Of a DNA stretch of 64,000 bases, positions 17,724-26,719 are shown piece by piece. A program made the position numbers and the translations under genes. The notes under the pieces are model-generated. The model made no database searches. It worked only from the letters and a program-made list of their open reading frames with translations, and had not been told where the DNA came from. Source of the DNA: Dyadobacter sp. CY345 (GTDB taxonomy: Bacteria; Bacteroidota; Bacteroidia; Cytophagales; Spirosomataceae); the NCBI RefSeq assembly GCF_021502725.1, contig NZ_JAKFFS010000006.1, positions 372,001 through 436,000 of the forward strand, in the 5' to 3' direction. Numbering within the stretch: the stretch's first letter is position 1; every line of letters starts with the position of its first letter.

Positions 17724-18272
17724 TCATAATAAAAAACGCAGTTCAGCTTCCAGTATTTTCCTCGCCCGGAATAACTTCACCTTGATATTCGAAGCAGACA
17801 ATCCGGTAATTTCTTCTATTTCACGAATGGTATTCTCATTCATGTAAAAAAGTGTGATCAGAAGCCCGTCCATTTCAGGAAGTTTGGCAATGGCTTGTTT
17901 AATGAATTTTGTTTGTTCCTGTGCGTGCATAACTTCCATTTGTGGAGTCTCCAACGATTCAAAATAGCCACTTATATCTTCGTTAACCGAAAATGCGGGC
18001 ACCCCTCTTTTTTGTAGCTTTGTCACCGCCGTCCGATAAATGATGGTGTAAAGCCACGTTGAAAATTTAGATTTTCCTTCGAACGCGTGAAGTTGTTGGT
18101 AAGCTTTTAAAAATCCTTCCTGAGCAACATCCTCGGCATCTTCGGTATTTCGCATAATTCTGAGCGCGATCGTGAAAGCCATATCCTTATACCTGTTTAC
18201 CAGAAACGCATAAGACGCAGAATCTCCGTTAATTATTTTGTCAATATAAATCTGATCTTCGCGATATTTCAT
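17724..18272 (-). CDS. ECF-family RNA polymerase sigma factor
   Basis: A 182-residue protein with region 2 at about residues 20-90 (NTEDAEDVAQEGFLKAYQQ and FSTWLYTIIYRTA) and region 4 at about 125-180 (LSASNIKVKLFRARKIL), the size and order of a minimal ECF sigma. It directs core polymerase to a small regulon. The gene starts at ATG 18272 and is followed by a membrane partner. Its upstream region carries TGTAACC-N16-TGTCT on this strand, and the same sequence faces the divergent gene, implying autoregulation plus control of the neighbour. Confidence 0.93.
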   Translation of the reverse strand: MKYREDQIYIDKIINGDSASYAFLVNRYKDMAFTIALRIMRNTEDAEDVAQEGFLKAYQQLHAFEGKSKFSTWLYTIIYRTAVTKLQKRGVPAFSVNEDISGYFESLETPQMEVMHAQEQTKFIKQAIAKLPEMDGLLITLFYMNENTIREIEEITGLSASNIKVKLFRARKILEAELRFLL

Positions 18273-18303
18273 CCGTTGGTCACATGGCTGTCATTTTCAG
18301 ATT

Positions 18304-18331
18304 AGACATTCGTTGCACTATGATGGTTACA
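18304..18331 (-). promoter_or_regulatory. Putative ECF-type promoter of the sigma factor gene
   Basis: Read on the minus strand: TGTAACC (18331-18325), 16 bases, TGTCT (18308-18304). The -35 resembles other ECF AAC-containing -35 boxes. The identical arrangement occurs on the plus strand 42 bp away. Confidence 0.65.
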
Positions 18332-18372
18332 ATAATTGAGGGAAATTTTGTCTAATTAAATTTACAAAATCT

Positions 18373-18400
18373 TGTAACCAAGCTAAAACCACTCGTGTCT
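18373..18400 (+). promoter_or_regulatory. Putative ECF-type promoter of the small membrane protein gene
   Basis: TGTAACC (18373-18379), 16 bases, TGTCT (18396-18400), lying 39 bp upstream of ATG 18439. It is a copy in spacing and boxes of the divergent promoter of the sigma gene. Confidence 0.65.
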
Positions 18401-18438
18401 TATGCAGTAAATAATTTCAAATAATAACATTTTTCAAT

Positions 18439-18780
18439 ATGAGTGCAACTTCAATGAGCGTCATGATAGCACTTGGCGCATTCTCAGGAATTTTCGGGAT
18501 TGTTTATGTATTTCTGATGACCAGATATAAGGAACGTATAGCGATGATCGAAAGAGGAGTCGACGCCTCCATTTTTGTTAGTAACAACAAATCCATCTCC
18601 CCTACCCTGAAATTCGGGATGTTATTTGTAGGAATTGCGTTGGGCATTATAATCGGTGATGTTATGCACCAATTTTATGGTCTAAGCAAAGGAACGTCCT
18701 TTCTTTCTATGGTATTTCTTTTTGGAGGACTTAGCCTTGTCATTAATTTTTTTATCGAAAGAAAACTTGCTGACCAATAA
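18439..18780 (+). CDS. Small three-TM membrane protein (DUF6249-like)
   Basis: A 113-residue protein with TM helices near residues 8-27, 57-77 and 88-106 and a short cytoplasmic loop carrying YKERIAMIERGVDASIF. This pattern resembles the DUF6249 family often found next to ECF sigma genes in Bacteroidota; function is unknown. It is transcribed away from the sigma factor and has the same promoter-like sequence, so it is the best candidate target of that sigma. ATG 18439 is the first start after the promoter. Confidence 0.8.
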   Translation: MSATSMSVMIALGAFSGIFGIVYVFLMTRYKERIAMIERGVDASIFVSNNKSISPTLKFGMLFVGIALGIIIGDVMHQFYGLSKGTSFLSMVFLFGGLSLVINFFIERKLADQ

Positions 18781-18863
18781 AATTGAGTTTGTTTCCATCC
18801 GCTTACCATTCATGTAAGTTATACGCCTCTCATCAAGAACGAATAAATATTTCACCTAGTACC

Positions 18864-18894
18864 TTGCAAAACATAGTACCTTGATATACCTTTG
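18864..18894 (+). promoter_or_regulatory. Bacteroidota-type vegetative promoter of the outer-membrane receptor
   Basis: TTG at 18864-18866 (-33) and TACCTTTG at 18887-18894 (-7 consensus TAnnTTTG), with 20 bases between. It lies 144 bp upstream of ATG 19038, implying a long leader. Confidence 0.5.
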
Positions 18895-19037
18895 TTCTGT
18901 CGATAGTTTTTAGAGAGACGTTTCTTAAAACTATCACCGAAAAAATATTGAAATGATAATGACTTGATCCATGGAAAACCACCATTTTCCGAGCGTTACC
19001 CCTTTGCCTTTTTATTAGCCATCAAAAATAAAATATC

Positions 19038-21485
19038 ATGAAGATCAAATCTATTGTCCTTTGTCTGACAGCGATTGTCAGCTTTTTATTATTTACAACC
19101 CGAAAAGTATCGGCGCAAAGTAATGTCCTTGATCGAAAAATTACTGGCTTCATTTCAGACTCAATTTCACAAAAAAAGCTCGATTTTATTACCGTCAATC
19201 TAATGACAGATAAAAACACAGTTGTGAAAGTGGATTACTCGAAAGAAGATGGATCCTTTACTTTTTCTGGTTTAAAACCACTTAAATATCAGGTAATCAT
19301 TATTGGTGTCGGATATAAAAACAAAGTGATTGAAGCAGATCTCACAGATTCTACCAAACAAACGCTGAACCTGGAAAACATCAGCATCAGTCAGGCAACC
19401 CTGGGGTTGAAAGAAGTCAAAATCACGGCTGCAAAACCAGTTGTAACGCAGGAAGTTGACAGACTTTCATACGATTTGCAGGCTGACCCTGAAAGCAAAG
19501 TGAACAGCGTACTGGATATGATGCGTAAAGTGCCGCTGCTGTCTGTCGATGCAGACAACACGGTCTATTTGAAAGGCAATAGTGATTTTAAAATTCTAAT
19601 TAATGGAAAACCATCGAGTATGATGGAAAGAAGTTATAAGGAAGTTTTACGTAGTATGCCGGCTTCTTCGATTGAACGCATCGAGGTAATCACCACACCG
19701 CCAGCAAAATACGACGCTGAGGGATTGGCTGGTATAATCAATATTATCACCAACAAGAAAATTGACAACGGATATAACGGATCGCTTAACATCAGTGAAA
19801 AATTCCCGAATGGCGGCCCCGGCTTCGGAGGATCAGTCTCAGCAAAGTTTGGAAAGTTAGGTATGTCTGCTTTTGGAGGTGCCAGCTCTTTCCATGCGCC
19901 TGTCACCACAAATTCAGCTTTAAGAAACACATTTGGCTCAGAACCAACCACCCTCCTTCAAAACGGGACCAATCAGACCGATAGTAAAAATGCATATTTA
20001 GGTTACGAAATTACTTATGAAATTGATACACTAAACCTGCTTTCGGGACAGTTTAACATCAACGGAAGTAAATCAGATGGTATAATGACGCAGAACAGTT
20101 CGCTGCAAAATACGCAGGATATATTGCAAAACTATATACTTCGTAATCTCAATGTTGGAAACGGACAAGGCATGGACGCAGCTTTGAATTATCAGAAAGG
20201 ATTTAAAGCTGACAAAAACAGATTGCTGACCTTCTCTTACCGCGTATTTGCTTATGGAAATAAACAAAATAATAACATTGCGTTCACTGAGCGTGTAGAC
20301 TATGCGGTCCCGGATTATCGTCAGCTAAATGATCAGCGTTTTTCAGAACAGACTTTTCAGATTGATTATGTTTATCCTGTAAAAAAACTTAACATTGAAG
20401 CAGGGATAAAAGCAATTTTCCGTGATAATAAAAGCGACTTTCAAAACTGGTCCTTAAACGACGAAACTGATCAGTTTGAAATTCAGCCTGGGTTAGGAAA
20501 TAAATTCAGGAATGAACAGAACGTTTTTGGAGCGTATAATACTTACCAGTTCAGTCTTAAAAAGTGGAGTTTTAAAGGCGGTGCGCGGATCGAACAAACG
20601 GTTATTCGTGCGGAATTTATTTCCTCGGAATCACGTGTGAGCCAGAATTATTTTAACGTCATTCCATCGGTATCCATAAATCGAAAACTGAAAGGCAGCA
20701 GTGCGCTTAATCTCGGTTACACGCAAAGAATTCAGCGACCTGGTATTTATCAGTTAAATCCTTTTGTAGACAGATCAAACCCGAATTTCGAACGTACCGG
20801 AAATCCTGATTTAAGGCCGGCAAATGTCAATGATATTCAGTTGGGATATAACTGGTCAAAGAAAGTGTCAGTCAATTTTGGTCTTGGTTATACTTTTTTT
20901 AAAGACCTAATCTTTCCGGTTTCTGTCTATGATTCCGTATCCAACATTACGCGGACATCTTACGGAAATACAGGTACTGCAAAACTCCCGCAGGGAAATT
21001 TAAATATCAATTATCCAATCACTAAAAAATGGAATTTCAGCCTGAATTCCCGGGTTGCCTATGGTATGGTAAGAGGCGTCGTGAACGGTGTTTTAATTAA
21101 AAATGAAGGTCTTATGTACCAGATTTCGTCCTCGACAGGTTATCGTTTTGAAAAAGACTGGCGGATCAATGCAAACCTGAATGCAAACGGGCCAAGTGTC
21201 AGTCTTCAAGGCACTTCCAATGCGATGTTAAGCACTTCTTTTAGTGTAAATAAGGATATTGTTAAAGACAAATTATCATTTTCGGCTGCGGTCAACAATC
21301 CGTTCACAAAGTTCAGACATAACCGAAATGAATCATTCGGGCCTGATTTTGCTCAGCTTAATGATCGCCGCGACTATTTTCGATCTTTTAATTTTAGTGT
21401 AAATTATAAGTTTGGGAAATTGAAAGACGCGATCAAAAAGAATAAACGGGGTATCCGGAACGATGATGTGCAGAGTGGAAGTTAG
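19038..21485 (+). CDS. TonB-dependent outer membrane beta-barrel protein
   Basis: An 815-residue protein with a signal peptide ending near residue 26 (RKVSAQS), a carboxypeptidase-regulatory-like beta-sandwich at about 30-115 (GFISDSISQKKLDFITVNL), a plug domain at about 125-235 (VLDMMRKVPLLSVDADNTV and SIERIEVITTPPAKYDAEG) and a C-terminal beta-barrel ending in FNFSVNYKFGKL. The plug followed by an OMP_b-brl_3-type barrel is typical of Bacteroidota receptors that are not paired with SusD. Substrate is unknown. The gene is monocistronic with its own promoter and a hairpin behind it. Confidence 0.88.
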   Translation: MKIKSIVLCLTAIVSFLLFTTRKVSAQSNVLDRKITGFISDSISQKKLDFITVNLMTDKNTVVKVDYSKEDGSFTFSGLKPLKYQVIIIGVGYKNKVIEADLTDSTKQTLNLENISISQATLGLKEVKITAAKPVVTQEVDRLSYDLQADPESKVNSVLDMMRKVPLLSVDADNTVYLKGNSDFKILINGKPSSMMERSYKEVLRSMPASSIERIEVITTPPAKYDAEGLAGIINIITNKKIDNGYNGSLNISEKFPNGGPGFGGSVSAKFGKLGMSAFGGASSFHAPVTTNSALRNTFGSEPTTLLQNGTNQTDSKNAYLGYEITYEIDTLNLLSGQFNINGSKSDGIMTQNSSLQNTQDILQNYILRNLNVGNGQGMDAALNYQKGFKADKNRLLTFSYRVFAYGNKQNNNIAFTERVDYAVPDYRQLNDQRFSEQTFQIDYVYPVKKLNIEAGIKAIFRDNKSDFQNWSLNDETDQFEIQPGLGNKFRNEQNVFGAYNTYQFSLKKWSFKGGARIEQTVIRAEFISSESRVSQNYFNVIPSVSINRKLKGSSALNLGYTQRIQRPGIYQLNPFVDRSNPNFERTGNPDLRPANVNDIQLGYNWSKKVSVNFGLGYTFFKDLIFPVSVYDSVSNITRTSYGNTGTAKLPQGNLNINYPITKKWNFSLNSRVAYGMVRGVVNGVLIKNEGLMYQISSSTGYRFEKDWRINANLNANGPSVSLQGTSNAMLSTSFSVNKDIVKDKLSFSAAVNNPFTKFRHNRNESFGPDFAQLNDRRDYFRSFNFSVNYKFGKLKDAIKKNKRGIRNDDVQSGS

Positions 21486-21502
21486 TGGTGGCGTTGTCTG
21501 AC

Positions 21503-21550
21503 AATTTGTTTCCGGATGCATGAAAATTATCATTTTTCCGGAAACAAATT
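21503..21550 (+). repeat. 14-bp perfect inverted repeat between receptor and nuclease genes
   Basis: aatttgtttccgga (21503-21516) and tccggaaacaaatt (21537-21550) flank a 20-base loop. It lies 18 bp after the receptor stop and 12 bp before the nuclease start. It could terminate the receptor transcript, although no long T tract follows, or bind a regulator. Confidence 0.6.
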
Positions 21551-21561
21551 ATCTTTACAAA

Positions 21562-22497
21562 ATGAGCAACACACACACTTCCATACATGATAATTTTATC
21601 CGGGCAATTCTGTCCAGTAAAACCATTGCGACTGAGTATTTTCGAAATTATTTACCCGAATCTATATCTTCAAAACTGAATTTCTCTACACTTACCCAGA
21701 TACCGGATACCTATCTTTCTGATCAACTCAAAAAATCAATTTCTGACATAGTATTTTCCTGCGAGAAAAATGACACGCCCGATGTAGTTAAAATTTGTTT
21801 GTTAATTGAGCACAAAAGCTATCCGGATAAGTACACACCTCTTCAAATTGGACATTACATCTTCTCCGGTTTACAAAAACAGGTTGAAAACAAGGAAGAA
21901 CTTTCCATTATTATTCCGGTGTTATTGTATCATGGCAAAGGAAAATGGAAATATCAGACACTGGCATCTTTATTTAAAAATCCCGAGCCGGAATGGAAGC
22001 AATACCTACCTGATTTTGAATACATTTACAATAATCTTGGAGAGATTTCGGATGAACAGGTCGAAACTTTAAACAATAAGTTTCTTCTGGCATCGATCCT
22101 GGCTTTAAAACACAGCTTTGAAAAGGAATGGCTGAAATTAAATGCCCGGCGCATACTTCTCCTGATTTCGGAAGAATCCGAGAAATTACAGAAAAGTTTT
22201 GTAATTTACCTGTTCATTAACAGTGGTTTAGAAGAAGAGGCAATTGAAGAAATAATACATTCACTACCAATTACATTAAAAGATACGATTATGAACACGC
22301 TGGATATTTTCATCGAAAAAGGCAAAAAAATTGGGATGGAAAGAGGGATACAGACAGGAATTGAAATCGCTAAACTGGATTTCGTTGAAAGTTTACTTCG
22401 CAACACCGACTTCTCAACAGTTAAAATTGCTGAGTTAACCGGCGTGTCAGAAATGATTGTAAATTCGGTTTTAAAACAGATAAACGATCAACAATAA
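21562..22497 (+). CDS. Rpn family recombination-promoting nuclease / putative transposase (PD-(D/E)xK)
   Basis: A 311-residue protein of the Rpn/transposase_31 family. The PD-(D/E)xK nuclease core is visible as D62 (SDIVFSCE) and E83-x-K85 in LLIEHKSY, followed by a family-typical stretch IIPVLLYHGKGKW. The C-terminal part is helical and ends in a possible small DNA-binding segment. E. coli RpnA-E are DNA endonucleases that promote RecA-independent recombination. The frame is open from an ATG at 21520, but ATG 21562 (MSNTHTSIHDNFIR) matches the family N-terminus and avoids starting inside the inverted repeat. No terminal repeats of a transposon are visible around it. Confidence 0.87.
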   Translation: MSNTHTSIHDNFIRAILSSKTIATEYFRNYLPESISSKLNFSTLTQIPDTYLSDQLKKSISDIVFSCEKNDTPDVVKICLLIEHKSYPDKYTPLQIGHYIFSGLQKQVENKEELSIIIPVLLYHGKGKWKYQTLASLFKNPEPEWKQYLPDFEYIYNNLGEISDEQVETLNNKFLLASILALKHSFEKEWLKLNARRILLLISEESEKLQKSFVIYLFINSGLEEEAIEEIIHSLPITLKDTIMNTLDIFIEKGKKIGMERGIQTGIEIAKLDFVESLLRNTDFSTVKIAELTGVSEMIVNSVLKQINDQQ

Positions 22498-22594
22498 TCC
22501 CGAACAGTGTGGTGTTTGTTAGATTTTTTTTTGTCGCACAAATAATTCTGAGAACCTGGAACGATGACAAAACTTGTCCACGCTGGTTCGATAA

Positions 22595-23959
22595 TCACAA
22601 TTTGCCCTCTTTCATTTTAAGCAAAGTACATTCAAATGATTCGGGATTCCCTACCAGTTTCTGAGCTTCCACAGCTTTTGTCTGCCACTCTATCGCCTCC
22701 GTCTTTCTGCCCAATTTGTACAAAATCTGAGCATAAGTATCTATATAAGCAGGATTGCCCAGACGCATAGGATGTTGCTTCCCCTGGTTCAGTCCATTGA
22801 AAAACTCCATACACTGATTCGACCATTTTAAGGCTGTTTCCAGGTCAGAGGGCTTGCTCGACATTTCGTAAAAATGCCAGGCATGTTCATTCAGGTCCAT
22901 ATGAAAAAACTGTGAAGACGGCGCAACTCTAACGACCCGCATAGGTTCTTTTCTAAACGGTACGGGCGGCAGCGGAGGTTGATTTTTCATATCTGCCTCG
23001 TCCATTTTCCTCAGAGAATCTACCGTGACACGCATGTGCGTAAAATCCAAAAATTCTCTCGCTTCCCTTATATATTGGACTGTATCCTTTACAGCATACA
23101 AATATCTCAACATCCCCCGGCGAGACGCCAGCTGGCCTTTTACATAGTCCTTGTTATAGGTATTTTGGGTGAAAGAAGACAACCTGTAAGCCAGATTCTT
23201 ATCTCTCTTTTCAACAGCCGCCCGAAAAGTATTGCCGATAATTGCGTTGTTCATAGCCACAGCATCTTCATACGAAGCTGTTTTGTAAACACTATCAACC
23301 AGACCGCGTGGAGCTCCATAATGTATGATGTTATAGGCTCGACTGTCTAACGTAGGCCCCAGCGAATAGACAAATTTAACTACGTCATAACTTTTTAACG
23401 AATCAATTGGTAATTGCCCAAAATACTGTTCCAGTAAATCGCCAACTGGAAGTGAGAGTTCTTTTCGTTTTGCTATATATTCTTTTAAAAACTTTGAAGA
23501 CCTCTCGCCTGCCTTATATTCATTTTCGTAATCTTTCAGCTTTTTTTGACCTGTTCTGCTAAGTGCAATATCGGCTTGTTCCGCATATACAAATGACGCG
23601 CTTGTTGAACCATTATAGCGGTTCAAGATATTTCCATCGGCATCAATGAACAAAGAAACCAACGCTCCTTTTATCTCGAATTTTTCAGCCAGCTTCTTAC
23701 CAATTTCGGTTTTGACATTTACGCGCATGGAAACGAAGTTTTTCTCAAATTTTTCTTTCAAAATAGTGGCACCAAATCCCTGTGACGCTACGTCGTTACA
23801 TTGCTGGCAATGATCGTCTTCCAGATGAAGAAAAATCAGTTTATTTTCATTTTTTGCCTTTTTAGAAAGTTGTTCCCAGGAAAGATCCTTTTCGAAAATG
23901 ATCTGGCTGAAAACCGGAGCGGAACATAACAATAGCAGAAGAGGAATAAGAAATTTCAT
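22595..23959 (-). CDS. Exported thioredoxin-like protein with helical C-terminal region
   Basis: A 454-residue protein with a signal peptide (MKFLIPLLLLLCSAPVFSQ). An N-terminal thioredoxin fold contains an active-site-like C51-QQ-C54 motif in LEDDHCQQCND and the family's N-terminal helix SWEQLSKKAKNENKLIFLH. Residues ~170-454 are helical and end in a TPR-like segment (YAQILYKLGRKTEAIEWQTKAVEA). It is probably a periplasmic thiol-disulfide or thiol-protective protein; substrate is unknown. The frame is open to 24100, but the upstream residues run through a terminator hairpin and lack a signal peptide, so ATG 23959 is the start. It may be transcribed separately from the metalloprotease gene before it. 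Confidence 0.82.
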   Translation of the reverse strand: MKFLIPLLLLLCSAPVFSQIIFEKDLSWEQLSKKAKNENKLIFLHLEDDHCQQCNDVASQGFGATILKEKFEKNFVSMRVNVKTEIGKKLAEKFEIKGALVSLFIDADGNILNRYNGSTSASFVYAEQADIALSRTGQKKLKDYENEYKAGERSSKFLKEYIAKRKELSLPVGDLLEQYFGQLPIDSLKSYDVVKFVYSLGPTLDSRAYNIIHYGAPRGLVDSVYKTASYEDAVAMNNAIIGNTFRAAVEKRDKNLAYRLSSFTQNTYNKDYVKGQLASRRGMLRYLYAVKDTVQYIREAREFLDFTHMRVTVDSLRKMDEADMKNQPPLPPVPFRKEPMRVVRVAPSSQFFHMDLNEHAWHFYEMSSKPSDLETALKWSNQCMEFFNGLNQGKQHPMRLGNPAYIDTYAQILYKLGRKTEAIEWQTKAVEAQKLVGNPESFECTLLKMKEGKL

Positions 23960-23985
23960 GTGGATTGTGGCTAATAATTGATTTC

Positions 23986-23993
23986 CAAATGTA
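23986..23993 (-). promoter_or_regulatory. Putative -7 promoter element of the thioredoxin-like gene
   Basis: TACATTTG on the minus strand fits the Bacteroidota -7 consensus TAnnTTTG, 26 bp before the ATG. The -33 element is not clear. A terminator lies just upstream, which makes a separate promoter likely. Confidence 0.35.
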
Positions 23994-24060
23994 ATCCGGA
24001 AAATGCAAATATGTAACCGGTACCGTTTAAAATAATCATTATATTTTATGCTAAAAAAGA

Positions 24061-24102
24061 ATATGCATGTATCCGATTCTGGAAAAGCTGATACATGCAT
24101 AT
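24061..24102 (-). terminator. Intrinsic terminator of metalloprotease 2
   Basis: gatacatgcatat and atatgcatgtatc pair perfectly (13 bp) and are followed on the minus strand by TCTTTTTTAG, 18 bp after the metalloprotease stop. Confidence 0.85.
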
Positions 24103-24119
24103 TTTACAAAAACCAAAAA

Positions 24120-26600
24120 TTAAATTGGCGATCCTGCGGGCATCGTTAATGGCGGCGTAGGTTTAAATTTATCCGGATCCGCCTCAAACTGGTTAATCTG
24201 TAAAAGACTGAACAGCACATCCCCTTTTAGTTTTGCATCGGTTGTACTTTTCTGTGAAATCATCCAGTTTTTGAGATTATCAATTTCTCCTATCAAGGTC
24301 GCTCTAACGTTATCAGAAGCGGAGGTAGTTGCCGCCAATCCTAACAATGCTTTGAGATAAACCTTACGGACCATACTTTGCAAATCACCCTGATAACCAG
24401 GCAGCGCCGCGGACTTCCATATTTGATCATTCAGTTTATTGATTAACGAAATCAAGCCGGGTTGCGTGGCGTCTCGTCCATGGAATTCTAAAAGTCTGGC
24501 AGCTCTTTCTGGGTCGAGAAGTAAGGTGATGCAATCCCCAGCCAAAGATTCCGCTGAACCAACGGGATCAAACGTCAAGCCGGTATATCCCTTAAAATTT
24601 TCCTGCGTTTTGGCATATCCGATTGGATATGGCGGCAATGATTTTATTAATTTTTCAGGAATTGCGAGCTCAGCCGGTGATATTGCCAACATAATGGCTT
24701 CAAGTGCTTTCTGCTGTTCTTTTGGATCAAGGAATTCAGTAACAGGCTGACCGTCGCCGCGAAGTGCATATCGGTAATTCATTCCTCCGACGACGTAGGA
24801 AGTTGCCAGGATCTGATAACGATGAAGCAGATAAAGAGGAACCAGCACCTCTTCCAAAGTTGCCAGCGGAGCGCCGATCGGAATCGCTTTTTCAGAAAAT
24901 CTTGCTAAAATCTGCTTGCGGACTTCCATTAATCTCAACAATTCTTTACTGGCATTTCCTGAATTATCCCAATGCGCAGACTGCGGATGCACACCGAGAT
25001 CAAACATAAAAAGCTCCCCTATTCTGATTGATTCCTGCATGATTTTTTCAAGACCTGCTTTCTCGTTTTCTCCTTTTTTAAATTCTGCATAACCCCATAA
25101 AATCGAACGTTTGTCATAAGTACCGATTCCCTTGGTATAGGCTTCCGAGATATCAATCGAGCCGTCTTTTTTCAAAGATATTTTCGGAAAAGGATAATCC
25201 GTTACCGAAGACCTGTCATTGCTGCTGGACATGTGGTTATGATACAATCCCAGCGTGTGACCAACCTCGTGGGCGGCCAGCTGGCGGATTCGTGCCATAG
25301 CCTGTTCAACTGCTTTTTGAGGTGCCGTTTTATCGTCTCCATAAGGCTGCGTTAAGCCCTGCAAAATCAGGAAATCCTGTCTTTCACGCATGGAACCGAG
25401 CGTAACCTGCCCTTTGATGATCTCGCCTGTTCTTGGGTCAAAAATTCCGATTCCATTAGAATACCCACGGGTCGGACGGTGTACCCAATTAATGATACTA
25501 TACCGAATATCCATCGGATCCGCTCCCTCAGGAAGTTCTTTTACCTGAAAAGCATTGATATAACCGGCGGTTTCAAACGCCTGATTCCACCAGGATGCAC
25601 CTTCAATCAATGCCTTTTTTATTTCCGCCGGCGCTCCTCTGTCGACATAATAAATGATTGGTTTTACCGCCTCACTTTTTTCCGCATTTGGATTTTTCTT
25701 TTCTAATCTCCACCTGCGAATATATTTTTTAATAATTGGCTGTTCGATTGAAGCGGCAAAGTCGAAGTAGTCCATGGAATTATATCCCGAGCGCGGATCA
25801 AATTCTCTCTTTTTATATTTATCATCAGGTAGTTCGATAAATGAGTGATGATTTTGAAGTGTCACGGAATTTGGATCCGGAGCTTTCGGAGCATTTCCCG
25901 GGCCACCGCTGAAATAACTCCTTTCATTTCCACCCGGACCAGTAAAAGTTAGCAACGCCTCAAATTCGGTATTTTTTGGAAAACTTTTTGTATTGGCGAT
26001 CGCGAAAGCAGACCTGGTTTCATCCACGCGGTATACATTTCCTGGTGCTGTCGGACGAAATCCCACTGCGCCCAACCTTTCTCCGGATTTCTGGCTGTCA
26101 CGGAGTAAAAAACTGGTAAGATCTACGAGCACCTTTCCATCTTCCTTCACTTCCGGTTTAACTGCCCAGATAATCGACTGGGGGAATGATTCAGCCACAG
26201 ATTTTTTTTCTTCAAGATTGTCAGTATCCGCGCGGTAATCATAATTAGGAAGCGTCAGAAAAATTTTTGGGCCGACGGTTATAAATTTCACAATGCGGTA
26301 TCCGCCAACGGCTCCCCTATCTCCCGCCCCGCCGCCGCCGCTCGGCATTGAATTGACATATAAAAATTCCTTATCAAACATAACGTCAGGAATTTCAAGA
26401 AAAATCTTGCCGTCCTTTTCGTCATAATAAAAATTAAAATACCCTTCACTTTTTCTCATTCCGGCAGTTTTTCTGGCAATGGAAAGTACTTGTGAGGATT
26501 TTGTTTGAGCAGACTGATTTGCTGTTGCCGGAGAATTTTGGGCAAAAGAATAGCCAGTAATGGACAGCATTGCTACCGCCAAAAGAAGATTTATTTTCAT
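24120..26600 (-). CDS. Secreted zinc-dependent metalloprotease (2), DUF5117/DUF4953-type, with altered Met-turn
   Basis: An 826-residue protein with signal peptide MKINLLLAVAMLSITGYSFAQ, an N-terminal DUF5118/DUF5117-like region (about 45-420) and an extended zinc motif HEVGHTLGLYH at residues 444-454 (ligands H444, H448, H454; catalytic E445), then a DUF4953-like C-terminal region. The extended motif is that of metzincins. The segment where the Met-turn methionine is expected reads SSVTDYPFP with Thr467; the paralogue has SVMDYPFP. It should act in the periplasm or outside the cell; the substrate is unknown. It follows its paralogue by 119 bp, with a terminator between them. Confidence 0.9.
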   Translation of the reverse strand: MKINLLLAVAMLSITGYSFAQNSPATANQSAQTKSSQVLSIARKTAGMRKSEGYFNFYYDEKDGKIFLEIPDVMFDKEFLYVNSMPSGGGGAGDRGAVGGYRIVKFITVGPKIFLTLPNYDYRADTDNLEEKKSVAESFPQSIIWAVKPEVKEDGKVLVDLTSFLLRDSQKSGERLGAVGFRPTAPGNVYRVDETRSAFAIANTKSFPKNTEFEALLTFTGPGGNERSYFSGGPGNAPKAPDPNSVTLQNHHSFIELPDDKYKKREFDPRSGYNSMDYFDFAASIEQPIIKKYIRRWRLEKKNPNAEKSEAVKPIIYYVDRGAPAEIKKALIEGASWWNQAFETAGYINAFQVKELPEGADPMDIRYSIINWVHRPTRGYSNGIGIFDPRTGEIIKGQVTLGSMRERQDFLILQGLTQPYGDDKTAPQKAVEQAMARIRQLAAHEVGHTLGLYHNHMSSSNDRSSVTDYPFPKISLKKDGSIDISEAYTKGIGTYDKRSILWGYAEFKKGENEKAGLEKIMQESIRIGELFMFDLGVHPQSAHWDNSGNASKELLRLMEVRKQILARFSEKAIPIGAPLATLEEVLVPLYLLHRYQILATSYVVGGMNYRYALRGDGQPVTEFLDPKEQQKALEAIMLAISPAELAIPEKLIKSLPPYPIGYAKTQENFKGYTGLTFDPVGSAESLAGDCITLLLDPERAARLLEFHGRDATQPGLISLINKLNDQIWKSAALPGYQGDLQSMVRKVYLKALLGLAATTSASDNVRATLIGEIDNLKNWMISQKSTTDAKLKGDVLFSLLQINQFEADPDKFKPTPPLTMPAGSPI

Positions 26601-26636
26601 ATCCGGAATGTTAAATACTTTTCGAAAAAAATAAGA

Positions 26637-26697
26637 AAGCGGATCAGGAAATGATCTTGAAATTTGTAATCAATTCCACGATTTTCCTGATCCGCTT
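26637..26697 (-). terminator. Intrinsic terminator between the two metalloprotease genes
   Basis: aagcggatcaggaaa (26637-26651) and tttcctgatccgctt (26683-26697) form a perfect 15-bp stem with a 31-base loop. On the minus strand it is followed by CTTATTTTTTTC. It lies 23 bp after the stop of metalloprotease 1. Confidence 0.8.
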
Positions 26698-26719
26698 AAT
26701 TTAGTTTGGGTATTTTAGC

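Noticed and set aside
21520..21561. Upstream ATG for the Rpn nuclease
   Set aside because: It would place the N-terminus inside the inverted repeat and add 14 residues not resembling the family start.
21486..22600. Insertion sequence around the Rpn gene
   Set aside because: No terminal inverted repeats flanking the gene, target-site duplication or DDE transposase; the single inverted repeat lies only on the upstream side.
23960..24100. 47-residue N-terminal extension of the thioredoxin-like protein
   Set aside because: The extension is translated from a perfect terminator hairpin and pushes the signal peptide inside the protein.
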